Shown: piece by piece, positions 28,971 through 40,000 of the stretch | Layout: the number at the start of each line of letters is the position of its first letter | Numbering within the stretch: the first letter of the stretch is position 1 | DNA from: Affinundibacterium fentianense | Lineage (GTDB): Bacteria; Pseudomonadota; Gammaproteobacteria; Burkholderiales; Burkholderiaceae_D | Assembly (NCBI RefSeq): GCF_018139545.1 | Contig: NZ_JAGSPJ010000007.1 | Location: forward strand, 62,001 to 126,000 | Direction of reading: 5' to 3' | DNA length: 64,000 bases | Notes under the pieces: model-generated | The model's input: the letters and a program-made list of their open reading frames with translations, nothing else | Databases searched by the model: none | What the model was told of the DNA's origin: nothing | Translations under genes and position numbers: made by a program

Positions 28971-31184
28971 ATGAAAGTATTTCTCTTAGTATTTCTCAGT
29001 TTTGTTTTTGCTTCGAGTACCGCACAGGCTGGATTCCAAGCTCACCGATTGCAAGCTGGTGAACATATTAAACTTGACGGAAAGCTAGATGAGACAGCAT
29101 GGTTGAAAGCGAATGTGCATGATGAGTTCTTTCAAACGCAGCCCTTCGATAGTGTGCTTGCGCACTTAAGAACGGAAGTTCGTGTCGCTTACGATGATCG
29201 CTATTTGTATGTTGGTATCAAAGCCTACGATAGCGTTCCGAATGACATTCGTGATTCCTTCGCACGTCGCGACAAAATCAGTATTGATCAAGATTTTTTT
29301 GCGTTGTATATCGATCCGAGTAGCGGTCACAAGTCAGCCCAAGTATTTTATGTCAACGCACGTGGCGCGGTAATGGATGGAATTTATAGCGATACAAGTG
29401 GTGACGATACGGCACCGGACTATGATTTTAATGTCAGTGTCTCGCGTCTCGATGATGGCTGGAGCGCTGAATATAAAATTCCCTTTGCTTCGATTGCGTA
29501 TGATAAGCACTCGACCACCCCTTGGAGTTTGTTGGTATTGCGTAATATGACCCGTGAACAGCGTTATCGGATGTACAGTGGCGCGGTTACGAGAGCAACA
29601 AGTTGTAATTTGTGTTTTTCGCATCCGATAGAAGGAATGCAAGATCTTCCATCCGGCATGAATTGGAATGTCACACCGCAGTTGGTGGTACGTCGGGCGC
29701 GCGATGAAGTCAAGGATAAGCCTGCTGCTTCGAATGGGTCGAGCGATTTGAGCTTGGATTTAAAATTCCGCCCGAGTTCTGCTGTGACAATTGATGCCAC
29801 TCTAAACCCTGATTTCTCCCAAATAGAATTGGACTCTCCCCAGTTGTCTGGGAACACACGATTTGGTATTTTTGTACAAGAAAAACGCCCGTTCTTTCTA
29901 GAAGGTGCAGATATCTTCAGAACGCCGTTAAACGCCATAAGTACCCGCAGTATCGCTAACCCGGACGTGGGTTTGCGTTACACACAGCGTGATGCAGATA
30001 AGGACTTTAGTATATTGACGAGTCGTGATGCAGCCGGGGCTTTGGTTTTGGTTCCCCATACTTATTACACCGGGTATGCGAATAGTACGTCAGCATCGAT
30101 TGCGACCGATGCTAGGGCGAATTTTCGACTTGGCTCTTTGTCATTAGGGGGAGTGTTGACCGATCGTGAATATGCAGGGGGACTCGGATATAACCGTGTG
30201 CTTGGCCCTGATTTTGTCTGGCAAATCGATAAAAATCAGTTGATGCGTGGTCAATTTTTGTTTAGCAGCGGAAATGCACAAGTGGCTCCAAACGGAGATA
30301 TTGCAAAGGGTCAGAACAGCAATGGGCATGCTGCCTATTTTGATTGGTCGCGGGGTGATAATGAGTGGGGTATGTCGGTGAACTTGCGTGACTTTAGTAA
30401 AGATTTTCGTGCTGATAATGGTTTTTTTTCTCAGGTCGGATTTCGAAGTGTGAACAGTGATCTTACAAAGAAATTTGGTCGCAATGGTGCCTTGCATGAG
30501 GTCAATGTTTATCTTAGTACAGAGTATAAAGTCGATTCAGATGGTAATGTGCTGTCGAAAATTGTGGCTCCCGGCATTCGTGTCGCGGGCCCTTACGATA
30601 GCTCCGCGTATTTGAATGTGAGTCCATCCGTCCGCAGCCGTGTGAATCAAAATGGAGAATTATTTACTATCGGTCGAATCGCCACCGGTTTTGCAGCTAG
30701 CCCAGGCAAACAAGTGGCCCGAATGGCTTTTGATATGACGATTGGTGACGTCATTGATATCTTGGCTAACCGTTTAGGTCGTGGAGGATCGTATAGCTTA
30801 AGTGCCAAGTTAAGGCCGTTGGATCGCTTGGAAATTGAGCCAAGCTTCGCGACGAATTGGATCAATCGTGATCTATCCAGCTTAGGCAGTGAACGAGCTT
30901 ATACGGAGACTGCATTTCAAATGAATAGTATTGTCCATTTAAGTGCAAAAGATACCTTACGTCTTATTTTGCAAAATGCACGGACGACACGGGATGCAGG
31001 GGCTTATGCTAGCAAGGTTGCACCTGAGTCAAGCCGACAAGTGAGTTCGATGGTGTACACCCACCTAGCTGGAGTTGGAAGTGCGATTTACCTAGGGTGG
31101 ACACGTAACCAATCTGACGCGCCCGGCTACAGCGCAAAACGTAGGCAAAGTGAATTGTTCACAAAATTCTCTTGGCAAATGTAA
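28971..31184 (+). CDS. DUF5916 / CBM9-like N-terminal outer-membrane protein
   Basis: 737 aa from ATG 28971, where a clear signal peptide begins (MKVFLLVFLSFVFASSTAQA). An in-frame upstream TTG (28923) would bury it. Residues about 25-210 form a carbohydrate-binding-module-9-like sandwich (IKLDGKLDETAW, EVRVAYDDRYLYVGIKAYD). The remainder matches DUF5916, with NPDFSQIELDSPQL and EKRPFFLEGADIF, and ends in a membrane-barrel-like FTKFSWQM. Such proteins are predicted outer-membrane or surface sugar-binding proteins; the function is unproven. It is monocistronic. Confidence 0.8.
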   Translation: MKVFLLVFLSFVFASSTAQAGFQAHRLQAGEHIKLDGKLDETAWLKANVHDEFFQTQPFDSVLAHLRTEVRVAYDDRYLYVGIKAYDSVPNDIRDSFARRDKISIDQDFFALYIDPSSGHKSAQVFYVNARGAVMDGIYSDTSGDDTAPDYDFNVSVSRLDDGWSAEYKIPFASIAYDKHSTTPWSLLVLRNMTREQRYRMYSGAVTRATSCNLCFSHPIEGMQDLPSGMNWNVTPQLVVRRARDEVKDKPAASNGSSDLSLDLKFRPSSAVTIDATLNPDFSQIELDSPQLSGNTRFGIFVQEKRPFFLEGADIFRTPLNAISTRSIANPDVGLRYTQRDADKDFSILTSRDAAGALVLVPHTYYTGYANSTSASIATDARANFRLGSLSLGGVLTDREYAGGLGYNRVLGPDFVWQIDKNQLMRGQFLFSSGNAQVAPNGDIAKGQNSNGHAAYFDWSRGDNEWGMSVNLRDFSKDFRADNGFFSQVGFRSVNSDLTKKFGRNGALHEVNVYLSTEYKVDSDGNVLSKIVAPGIRVAGPYDSSAYLNVSPSVRSRVNQNGELFTIGRIATGFAASPGKQVARMAFDMTIGDVIDILANRLGRGGSYSLSAKLRPLDRLEIEPSFATNWINRDLSSLGSERAYTETAFQMNSIVHLSAKDTLRLILQNARTTRDAGAYASKVAPESSRQVSSMVYTHLAGVGSAIYLGWTRNQSDAPGYSAKRRQSELFTKFSWQM

Positions 31185-31612
31185 TTTTGTAATCGTCCGC
31201 TGCGCGCATACGGACCTGTGCCGTCGAGTGAGGCACAGGCACTCAATCTTGAAGCATCGAGGGACCGCCGTTTGGATCTGGTGAGTGGGACAGTCTATGC
31301 AGACGCGCCAATCCTTAGCCGATGGTAGTAGGGACTGTTCATCTTGAAGTGAAATTTGAATATAGGAAACTTGGCTCAAGTTGGATGTTAAATTTGACGC
31401 TAGAGCCAGACTTCGTTATCCTTCGCACATTGCGCCGATTTGAAATCAGCTTGCGGGCGCGGTTTAATTATCTAATTGAGGTATTTGAACAATAAATACG
31501 GCTAAAGCGAGCTTGAATGCCGCAGTACCCCCCCTTCATTCAGCCCCTCTTTTAGCCCCTTTTTAAATATTTTTTTAAAGTTAAGATCAAATCGATCTCG
31601 AGGGAATAGCTT
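31185..31612. other. 428-bp intergenic region upstream of metX
   Basis: No gene or known riboswitch recognised. It contains a GC-rich hairpin CCTGTGCC (31215-31222) / GGCACAGG (31232-31239) shortly after the preceding gene, which may end its transcript although no T run follows. An A/T-rich stretch lies just before metX. GAGGGAATAG is the metX ribosome binding site. Confidence 0.4.
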
Positions 31613-32740
31613 ATGTCATCCGTTGGAATCGTCACGCCACAAGCGTATCGCTTCAGTGACCCTCTGCCTTTACAAAGCGGTGCGAGTATCGCCGATTACA
31701 CCTTAATGGTCGAAACCTACGGCACGCTCAATGCAGATAAGTCGAATGCTGTTTTGGTCTGTCACGCATTAAACGCATCGCACCACGTCGCTGGCTACTA
31801 TGCCGATCAGCCAAAAAATATTGGTTGGTGGGACAATATGGTTGGTCCAGGGAAGCCATTAGATACCAATCGATTTTTCGTGATAGGAATTAACAATCTT
31901 GGTTCCTGCTTTGGTTCAACTGGTCCGATGCACACAAATCCTGCAACGGGCAAACCCTACGGTGCAGATTTTCCAGTCGTCACTGTTGAAGATTGGGTGC
32001 GTGCTCAAGCACGGGTTGCCGATACAATGGGAATTCAACAATTTGCCGCAGTGATGGGGGGATCGCTAGGTGGAATGCAAGCATTGGCCTGGAGTATTTT
32101 GTTCCCAGATCGTTTGCGTCATTGTGTTGTCATCGCATCGACACCGAAATTGTCAACTCAAAATATTGCTTTTAATGACGTTGCACGACAAGCGATCTTA
32201 ACTGACCCCGATTTTCATGGCGGAGATTTTTACGCACACAAAGTTGTCCCTAAGAATGGATTACGCGTAGCGCGCATGATTGGTCACATTACTTATTTGT
32301 CGAATGACGATATGGCTGAAAAATTTGGACGTGAACTGAAAACCGGCGATTATCAATTTGGTTATGGCGTTGAATTTGAAATTGAGTCTTATCTGCGCTA
32401 CCAAGGGGATAAATTTTCGGACTACTTTGATGCAAACACCTATTTATTGATCACCAAGGCGCTAGATTACTTTGATCCAGCGCGTGAACATGGTGGTGAT
32501 TTGAGCCAAGCATTGGCAGTGACCAAAGCCCAATTTTTGCTTGCTTCGTTTACGACTGATTGGCGTTTCTCTCCAGAGCGAAGTCGAGAAATTGTCAAAG
32601 CTCTGGTCGATAATAAACGTACCGTTAGCTACGCGGAAATTGATGCCCCGCATGGGCATGATGCATTTTTGCTGGATGACGCGCGATATTTGAATTTTAT
32701 CGCTGCCTATTACAACCGAGTTGCGCAGGAGTTTGCATGA
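31613..32740 (+). CDS. metX: Homoserine O-acyltransferase (MetX family)
   Basis: First committed step of methionine synthesis: acylation of homoserine. The product is a 375-aa alpha/beta hydrolase. [11 protein letters not shown] forms the oxyanion region, the nucleophile serine is in [11 protein letters not shown] (about 148), and the catalytic Asp/His are near the C-terminus ([10 protein letters not shown]). The family includes acetyl- and succinyl-transferases; many betaproteobacterial MetX enzymes use succinyl-CoA, and I cannot decide from sequence alone. It overlaps metW by four bases (ATGA). Confidence 0.95.
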   Translation: MSSVGIVTPQAYRFSDPLPLQSGASIADYTLMVETYGTLNADKSNAVLVCHALNASHHVAGYYADQPKNIGWWDNMVGPGKPLDTNRFFVIGINNLGSCFGSTGPMHTNPATGKPYGADFPVVTVEDWVRAQARVADTMGIQQFAAVMGGSLGGMQALAWSILFPDRLRHCVVIASTPKLSTQNIAFNDVARQAILTDPDFHGGDFYAHKVVPKNGLRVARMIGHITYLSNDDMAEKFGRELKTGDYQFGYGVEFEIESYLRYQGDKFSDYFDANTYLLITKALDYFDPAREHGGDLSQALAVTKAQFLLASFTTDWRFSPERSREIVKALVDNKRTVSYAEIDAPHGHDAFLLDDARYLNFIAAYYNRVAQEFA

Positions 32741-33342
32741 ACGTTCAAGAGTTAAAGGTACGACGTCCTGATCTTGCTTTTATCGCTGATTGGGTTGCGC
32801 CACAAGCGCATGTTTTGGATGTTGGTTGTGGTGATGGCGTCATGCTTGATTATCTGCAAACGGATAAACAATGCACAGGCTATGGTATTGAAATTGCAGA
32901 CGATAAAGTCTTGGAATGTGCCAAACGTGGCATTAATGTGATTCAGCAAGATATGGAGAACGGTCTCAGCATTTTTTCAGAACATGCTTTCGATACCGTG
33001 TTGTGTTTATCTTCGCTGCAAATGATGAAACACGTTGAACCCCTGCTGCGAGACATCGCGAGAGTCGGTAGTGAAGCAATTGTGTCTTTCCCTAATTTTG
33101 GTTATTGGCCGCATCGCACTGCGCTTCTACGCGGCAAGATGCCAGTTTCGAAGTCTTTGCCGTTTGAATGGTATGACACCCCAAACGTGCGTTGCGCGAC
33201 GATTTACGACTTTGCTGATTTGGCAGATGATGTTGGTCTGGAAGTGATGGAATGTGTCGCATTACATGAAGGCAAACAGATACACTGGCTACCGAATTTG
33301 CGTGGTAGTCTTGCGGTTTTCCGCCTCAAGAAGAGAAATTAG
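32737..33342 (+). CDS. metW: Methionine biosynthesis protein MetW
   Basis: 201-aa SAM-methyltransferase-fold protein that forms a functional pair with MetX in many proteobacteria. The SAM motif is [15 protein letters not shown] (about 28-42), with [11 protein letters not shown] as the acidic strand 2 and [10 protein letters not shown], a MetW-specific block. The start overlaps the metX stop, which indicates translational coupling and equimolar production. Confidence 0.95.
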   Translation: MNVQELKVRRPDLAFIADWVAPQAHVLDVGCGDGVMLDYLQTDKQCTGYGIEIADDKVLECAKRGINVIQQDMENGLSIFSEHAFDTVLCLSSLQMMKHVEPLLRDIARVGSEAIVSFPNFGYWPHRTALLRGKMPVSKSLPFEWYDTPNVRCATIYDFADLADDVGLEVMECVALHEGKQIHWLPNLRGSLAVFRLKKRN

Positions 33343-33345
33343 ACG

Positions 33346-34623
33346 ATGAGTGACCAAGATCAGAAACAAACCGCGCTGGCGATGAATCGGTGGCAGACCT
33401 ATTTGAATAAGCGCATGCTGACTTTAGTGTTTTTAGGGTTTAGTTCGGGTTTGCCGCTCTTTATTCTGATTAATTTGGTACAAGCTTGGCTCGCAAAGTC
33501 AGGGATCGACATCAAAAAACTTGGTTTGTTCACTCTGGTGATGTTTCCTTATCCTTGGAAATTTATCTGGTCACCATTGATGGATCGATTCAGCATCGGG
33601 AAGTTGGGACGTCGTCGCGGTTGGATGGCATTAACCCAATTAGCCTTGTTTGTCTGCGTTGGAACGATGGGGATGCTCGATCCGGTTTCGCAGTTTTCAG
33701 TGATTATCCCGCTTGCAATCGCCGTCGCGTTTTTTTCAGCAAGCCAAGATATCGTAATTGATGCATTCTCACGCGAAATTTTGGATGACAACGAACAGGG
33801 GTTAGGTGCGGCGATCAAGGTTAACGCCTACAAGGTTGCGGGCTTAGTGCCCGGAGCATTGTCATTAATTCTTGCCGACTTGATTTCCTGGGCGTGGGTT
33901 TTTTGGATTACCGCAGCGTTTATGTTACCGGGATTGCTCTGCACGTTGTTAGTTGCCGAACCGAAGACTTATGGTGAACAGCCCAAGACCTTAGAGGATG
34001 CGGTGATCTTACCTTTTAAAGAATTTGTTCATCGTTCAGGTTGGCTGCACGCATTTTGGATACTCGCCTTTATTTTTCTGTATCGCTTAGGCGATAGTAT
34101 GGCGGCAACACTCGCAACAAAATTTTTTCTTGATCTCGGCTTTCAACTGACGCAAATTGGTGCCATCGCGAAGATCACTTTATTTTGGGGAAGTATTGCA
34201 GGCGGTGTCGTGGGAGGGGTATGGATGATCAAATTGGGAATCAATCGTGCATTGTGGATATTTGGTGTGCCGCAAGCATTGAGTATCCTAGGATTTGCTT
34301 TACTTGCCAAATTAGGCCCTGATCCGATCATGCTTGGTATTGTCTTGGCGTCTGAGGCGTTTGGTGTCGGTTTAGGGACTGCCGCCTTTGTTGCCTTTAT
34401 CGCGCGTACAACTGATCCACGCTATACCGCCACACAATTTGCTTTGTTTACTAGCTTGGCTGCCGTGCCGCGTACTTTCACGACAGCTTTGATTGGGTAT
34501 ATTGTCGCTGCAACTGGTTGGTTTAACTTTTTCTTGATTTGTTTTGCGCTCGCCATACCAGGAATGCTGCTATTGTTAAAAGTCGCGCCATGGAATGAAC
34601 AGGTAAAACCAGTGGTTGAATAA
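33346..34623 (+). CDS. ampG: AmpG family muropeptide MFS transporter
   Basis: 425-aa inner-membrane permease importing anhydro-muropeptides for peptidoglycan recycling. The N-terminus (LVFLGFSSGLPLFILINLVQAWLA) and FPYPWKFIWSPLMDRF are AmpG-type, including the conserved WSPLMDR loop. About 12 hydrophobic helices are visible. The start is three bases after the metW stop, so it is in the metXW operon. That grouping with methionine genes recurs in Oxalobacteraceae-like genomes, from memory rather than checked. Confidence 0.9.
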   Translation: MSDQDQKQTALAMNRWQTYLNKRMLTLVFLGFSSGLPLFILINLVQAWLAKSGIDIKKLGLFTLVMFPYPWKFIWSPLMDRFSIGKLGRRRGWMALTQLALFVCVGTMGMLDPVSQFSVIIPLAIAVAFFSASQDIVIDAFSREILDDNEQGLGAAIKVNAYKVAGLVPGALSLILADLISWAWVFWITAAFMLPGLLCTLLVAEPKTYGEQPKTLEDAVILPFKEFVHRSGWLHAFWILAFIFLYRLGDSMAATLATKFFLDLGFQLTQIGAIAKITLFWGSIAGGVVGGVWMIKLGINRALWIFGVPQALSILGFALLAKLGPDPIMLGIVLASEAFGVGLGTAAFVAFIARTTDPRYTATQFALFTSLAAVPRTFTTALIGYIVAATGWFNFFLICFALAIPGMLLLLKVAPWNEQVKPVVE

Positions 34624-34715
34624 ATGCTAAACAATAGGATAGTAATTAGCAATTTTTTGCAGTTAAGGTTTGGCTCCTCTGTTACCATTTTGTGAATTAT
34701 TGGGAGAAAACATTC

Positions 34716-35627
34716 ATGAGAAAGAAAAGAATTTTATCGACATTGAGTTTCGCCTTGATATTACCTGTCATGCTGACGTTATCAACTGCGCAAGCGCAAG
34801 ATCACGAGCCACAAGACGGGGTAAAGGTCGGCAAAATGTCCATGATGCGTAAGCTAGGCAATTTGGGGGGCGGCTTAGACCAACAGGCTGCGCAGCAATA
34901 TACGCAGACTATGCAAGACGCTCAACAAAAGCGCGCTTTAGCTCCAGACAATCATCCGCAAGTTATACGTTTGCGTGAAATTGCAAAAAAATTGATTCCC
35001 TTTGCCTTGCCTTGGAATGACCGCGCAGCTGAATGGAAGTGGGAAGTGAATCTGATCGGTTCATCGCAGGTCAACGCCTACTGTATGCCGGGCGGCAAAA
35101 TAGCGTTTTATACAGGAATCTTGGATACACTCAAGTTAACCGATGATGAAGTGGCAATCGTAATGGGACACGAAATCGCGCATGCACTGCGTGAGCATGG
35201 TGCAGAGCGTGCTGGTAAGTCAATGGCAACCAATTTGTTGGTGAAAGGTGCAGCGCTTTTTGCCGAATACAAAGGATACAATGGTCAAGCAGTCGCGGGA
35301 TTGGGCGGTGCTGGCGCGAATATCGTTATGTTGAAATTCTCGCGTGATGACGAAACCGAGGCAGACATTGTTGGATTAGATATTGCCGCGCGAGCTGGAT
35401 ATGACCCAAGAGCGGGCGTCGCGCTTTGGCAAAAAATGGGTGTCGTGAATAAAAAAGCACCACCAAAATGGCTCTCTACACATCCTGCTGGCAATGATCG
35501 GATCAATGAAATACGTAAGCATTTTCCCGAAGTGATGCCTCTTTATGCGAAAGCAAAGGGAGTCGAATTGAGTGGAATGTCGGCCTATCGGACAAATGTC
35601 AAAGGCATCCCCGATGTGAAAAATTAG
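34716..35627 (+). CDS. M48 family metallopeptidase (LoiP-like)
   Basis: 303-aa periplasmic zinc protease. ATG 34716 follows GGGAG and begins a signal peptide ending STAQAQ. The zinc motif is HEIAHALREHG (about 157), and the third ligand Glu is in DETEADIVGLDIA. The final helix region carries the substrate-groove motif WLSTHPAGNDRI. The lack of transmembrane helices after the signal points to a periplasmic quality-control role like LoiP/BepA; substrates are unknown. A strong terminator follows. Confidence 0.88.
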   Translation: MRKKRILSTLSFALILPVMLTLSTAQAQDHEPQDGVKVGKMSMMRKLGNLGGGLDQQAAQQYTQTMQDAQQKRALAPDNHPQVIRLREIAKKLIPFALPWNDRAAEWKWEVNLIGSSQVNAYCMPGGKIAFYTGILDTLKLTDDEVAIVMGHEIAHALREHGAERAGKSMATNLLVKGAALFAEYKGYNGQAVAGLGGAGANIVMLKFSRDDETEADIVGLDIAARAGYDPRAGVALWQKMGVVNKKAPPKWLSTHPAGNDRINEIRKHFPEVMPLYAKAKGVELSGMSAYRTNVKGIPDVKN

Positions 35628-35661
35628 GCTGATGTAGCTATGTTAGCCATCGTTTAAGATC

Positions 35662-35699
35662 AAAAAAGCTTGATTTCAGTAACTGAATCAAGCTTTTTT
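35662..35699 (+). terminator. Terminator after M48 protease gene
   Basis: Long stem AAAAAAGCTTGATT...AATCAAGCTTTTTT with a CAG/CTG inner extension and a T run. Confidence 0.9.
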
Positions 35700-35753
35700 A
35701 TTGTGCCCCGCTATGCCGACTTGGGTGAATCGAGGTAGTTCTTTAATGCCTGC

Positions 35754-36527
35754 TCATCCATATTGAATAATCAGAGGCGCATGGTCACTGAAACGCTCTT
35801 CTTTATAAATCGATGCTGACAGCGCTTTGTTGGCCATGCCGGGTGTGGCAACGTGGTAGTCGATCCGCCACCCAACATTATTCGCCCAAGCTTGACCGCG
35901 ATTGCTCCACCAAGTATAGGCCTCGCCAGTTGTGTCGGGGTGCAAATGGCGATAGACATCCACCCAGCCCATTTCTTCGAATAGATGGCTCATCCAAGCG
36001 CGTTCCTCAGGTAGAAAGCCAGAATTTTTTTGATTACTCTTCCAGTTTTTTAGGTCAATTTCTTTGTGTGCGATATTCCAGTCGCCACAAATGACAAGTT
36101 CTCTCCCCTCATTGATCAAGGTTTTTAGGTGCGGAGCAAACTCGGCCATAAATCGAAATTTAGCTTCTTGACGCTCTTCCGAAGAAGAGCCTGAGGGACA
36201 ATAGACTGAAATGACTGATAAATTGCCAAAGTCACAACGCACGTAGCGTCCTTCGGGATCAAACTCGTCGCTACCGAAACCGATGTGGACCGCATCGGGT
36301 TTAGTTTTGCTGTAAACCCCTGCACCTGAATAGCCCTTCTTTTCTGCGTAATGGAAATGGCCGTGATAGCCATGAGGTTGAAGAAAGTCATCGGTCATAT
36401 CTGCTTGTTGGGCTTTTAATTCTTGTACGCAGAGAAAATCAGGCAGTTCTTTCTTCATCCAATCAAAAAAGCCTTTTTTTGCTGCTGAACGGATCCCGTT
36501 TAGATTTGCAGAGATAATTTTTGTCAT
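35754..36527 (-). CDS. xth: Exodeoxyribonuclease III
   Basis: AP endonuclease/3'-5' exonuclease for base-excision repair, 257 aa. The conserved residues are visible: Asn in SANLNGIRSA, Glu in CVQELKAQ, Asp/Asn in VICGDWNIAH, and the catalytic His in RFSDHAPLI near the C-terminus. In related genomes this gene is commonly divergent from pyrE. Here two polysaccharide genes (36672-40805) lie between xth and pyrE, suggesting local insertion or growth of the glycan locus. Confidence 0.96.
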   Translation of the reverse strand: MTKIISANLNGIRSAAKKGFFDWMKKELPDFLCVQELKAQQADMTDDFLQPHGYHGHFHYAEKKGYSGAGVYSKTKPDAVHIGFGSDEFDPEGRYVRCDFGNLSVISVYCPSGSSSEERQEAKFRFMAEFAPHLKTLINEGRELVICGDWNIAHKEIDLKNWKSNQKNSGFLPEERAWMSHLFEEMGWVDVYRHLHPDTTGEAYTWWSNRGQAWANNVGWRIDYHVATPGMANKALSASIYKEERFSDHAPLIIQYG

Positions 36528-36671
36528 AGTACGTCATCTTTTAGAAAATTTTTTGAAGGCATATATCTGCATAAGAGCATAGCAGAATCCATGTAACTTG
36601 CGCTTTTACTGAAGCATTAGCGTAGTCATCGTTTATACTATCGCCCTTACATTTTGACTACGAAGACCACC

Positions 36672-37055
36672 ATGAGCGAACAGCAACTGCGCGAAGAACT
36701 GAATGCGGTTTATCGTAGCACTTCTTGGCGGATGACAGCTCCACTGCGTTTGTTTGCCACTCTTATCAAACAGCCCAGACTGATCATGGGACTCCCAAAA
36801 CGTGTGATTCGAAGACTCATGCATTTTGTCATGCGCCGTCAAAAATTAAATAATGCTGCGTTGTTCATATTAAAAATGTTTCCAAGATGGCGACAAGGGT
36901 ATTTGGTACGCCTCGGCCATCTTCAAGCGCCTTCGATCCCAAAAACAATCAATCAAACGGTGTCGGTCGAGATGCTTACTGCAATTGATATGCATTCAAT
37001 GAGCGCGCAAGCTCGTGATGTCTTTGCTAACCTGAAACCAAACAAAACAGACTGA
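36672..37055 (+). CDS. Small protein preceding the triple glycosyltransferase
   Basis: 127 aa from ATG 36672 (MSEQQLREEL); a TTG at 36654 is the other in-frame option. No catalytic domain is recognised. The N-terminus VYRSTSWRMTAPLRLF resembles the linker and amphipathic segment that occurs at ends of many polysaccharide glycosyltransferases. The body is strongly basic (RRLMHFVMRRQKL), suggesting membrane or partner binding. It lies six bases before the 1247-aa glycosyltransferase gene, so the two are probably co-translated, perhaps as an assembly partner. Confidence 0.6.
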   Translation: MSEQQLREELNAVYRSTSWRMTAPLRLFATLIKQPRLIMGLPKRVIRRLMHFVMRRQKLNNAALFILKMFPRWRQGYLVRLGHLQAPSIPKTINQTVSVEMLTAIDMHSMSAQARDVFANLKPNKTD

Positions 37056-37061
37056 ACTTTC

Positions 37062-40000
37062 ATGCGGATACTTATTGATTTACAAGCTTGTCAATCGACT
37101 GGAAGTCGTACTCGAGGGATAGGTCGTTATTCGCTCGCTCTTGCCAAGGCAATGGTTCGGCAGGCAGGGAAACACGAGGTACACTTGGCCCTGAATGGCG
37201 CTTTCGGAGATGCGATTCCCGATTTGCGTCGAGAGTTTTCTCAACTGTTACCGCATCAACATATACATACTTGGCGTGCGTTGACTAACGTTTCGGCTGC
37301 GAATCCTAGTGTGGATGCAAGGCGGATTGCCAGTGAATTGTTGCGTGAAGAAGCTTTCGCACAGCTGCGACCCGATATCATCCATGTATCCAGTCTATTT
37401 GAAGGCCTTGGCGATGACGCCGTGACGAATGTCCATGCCTTGAATCGGGCATCGACTGCTGTCACCTTGTATGATTTGATTCCTTTGATTCATCGTCAGC
37501 AGTATTTAGGGGACCGTGCGATTAGTCGTTGGTACTATCAAAAAATTCAGGCATTAAAAAATGCAGATTTGTTGCTTGCGATTTCTAATTCATCGCGCGA
37601 TGAAGCACTTAATTTTTTGCAGCTGCCAGCGTCGAATGTCGTAAATATTTCTTCGGCGGTCGATGAGCGCTTTGTTCAGCGAACTTATGCGCCGGCTGTA
37701 TTGGACAAACTGCTACAAAAATATGGATTGAAACGCCGTTTTGTCATGTATACGGGTGGTATAGATCTACGTAAGAATATAGAGAGATTGATCGCTGCGT
37801 ATGCGCAGTTGCCGATGGAACTTCGGAAGCAACATCAACTCGCTGTGGTATGCAGTGTGCACCAACCAGATCGTCAGCGACTAATGCAGTTAGCAACATC
37901 ATTGGGTTTAGCGCAGGATGAGTTGGTACTCACAGGCTTTGTTGCCGATGATGAATTACCTTTGCTATACCAAGCCTGCCAGCTGTTTGTCTTCCCATCG
38001 TGGCATGAAGGATTTGGTTTGCCAGCATTAGAGGCGATGAATTGTGGCGCGCCAGTGATTACCTCAAATACGAGTAGTTTGCCGGAAGTAATCGGTTTGC
38101 CTGATGCGATGTTTGATCCATTTCAGGAGGCAAGCATTACACAAAAAATGGTGCAAGCATTGAGTGACGAAGACTTCCGTCGTCGCTTGTCTCGCCATGG
38201 TCTGGAGCGGGCGAAGTTATTTTCATGGGACGCTTGTGCAAAGACGGCGATTGCCGCATTTGAGGCACGTTTTGATAAACAACAATCTGCAAACACAGTC
38301 AGTGTTCCGATTAGGCGAAATGCTGCACGCCCTAAGCTCGCTTACATCTCACCATTACCCCCGGAAAAAACGGGCATCGCTGATTACAGTGCCGAACTCT
38401 TGCCTGAATTAGCTCGGCATTATGACATTCATGTTGTGAGCGATCAGGTCACTGTTGCCGATCCTTGGCTGAGTGCAAACTTCCCGCTGCATTCTGTCGC
38501 TTGGTTTCGCAAACACGGTAAAGAATTTGACCGTGTGTTGTATCACGTTGGGAATTCCACCTACCATAGCCACATGTTCGACTTACTCCGAGAACATCCT
38601 GGCGTGGTCGTTTTGCATGATTTTTATATCAGTAATCTTGTTTCTCATCTTGATCATACGGGAGAGAAACCCGGTTTTTGGGTAGAAAGTTTATATCAAG
38701 CGCACGGTTATCCTGCGCTCGCAAGAAATGCTCAATGCGCAAACGTGCATGATGTGATCTGGGAATATCCGTGCAATCGTGCGATCGTGGACCCAGCTCG
38801 AGGTGTGATTGTGCATTCGCAATTCTCGCTTGAGTTAGCAAAGCGCTGGTATGGTCAATTTGAGGCGAAGCAGTGGACCTACATTCCGCATTTACGCTGC
38901 TTACCAGAGACGTTTTCACGGCAATCAGCAAAGCTAGCCTTAGGTTTTCAAGAGGCAGATTTTGTTGTTTGCGCATTTGGCATGTTAGGGCCAACGAAAT
39001 TGAATCATGCATTGCTTAGAGCATGGCATGACAGTAGTTTGTCGCAGGATCCACATTGTTATCTGGTGTTTGTTGGGCAAAATGATGGTGGGGAATATGG
39101 TGAGACGACGCTGCATTTAATTTCTGCCGATCAAAGTGCTGGCAGAGTTCGTTTAACTGGATTCGCGACACCAGAGATGTTTAAGTCGTATTTGCAAGCC
39201 AGTGATTTGGCGGTTCAGTTAAGGACAAAATCTCGAGGAGAGACGTCAGGCACAGTGCTTGATTGTATGGCGCATGGGATCGCCACGATTATTAATGCAA
39301 ACGGTACGATGGCAGAACTACCTGACGATGCTTTGTTGAAGCTTCAGGATCAATTTGTCCACGACGACTTAGTGCAAGCCTTAACGAATTTGTATCAAAA
39401 TTTGGATCAACGTAGGGCACTCGGACAAAAAGCGATTGAGCATATTCGTCACTTTCATCAGCCACACCAAATTGGCAGTGCTTATCAACAAGCAATCGAG
39501 AAATACTATATCGATGCTGAGCACACACAACGGGATTTGCTGTACAGTAAATTGCAAGACTTAGTTCAGAGCGTCAATTTTGACGATGCGGTTCTCCGTG
39601 ACTTAGCTATTGCAATCGCCGGCAATGCGGCTTCAAATGATCGAAGATTATTAATCGATGTATCTCGGTTGGCCGAGGTTGATGCCAATTCTGGAATCCA
39701 GCGGGTTGTACGTGCGATTGTGACGTGCCTAATGAATGATGCTCTTTTCGATGGTCGTATTGAGCCTGTTGTTTTAAGTCCTGAGGGGTTGCGATATGCG
39801 CGAACTTTTGGCGCCAACTTGCTGGGTAGTGCCGCGTTGGCGAATGATGGCGATTTGGTCGAGGTTAGTGAGAACGATATTTTTTTAGGTTTAGATTTGC
39901 ATTTTGAACCTATCATTGCAAATCGCGACATGCTCCAGTCTTTGCGGAATCGCGGGATGCGTATGGTGTTTGTGATTTATGACTTGCTACCCTTACTTCA

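Noticed and set aside
31185..31612. Possible SAM riboswitch before metX
   Set aside because: I could not identify the conserved core of any SAM class; only a simple GC-rich hairpin is visible.
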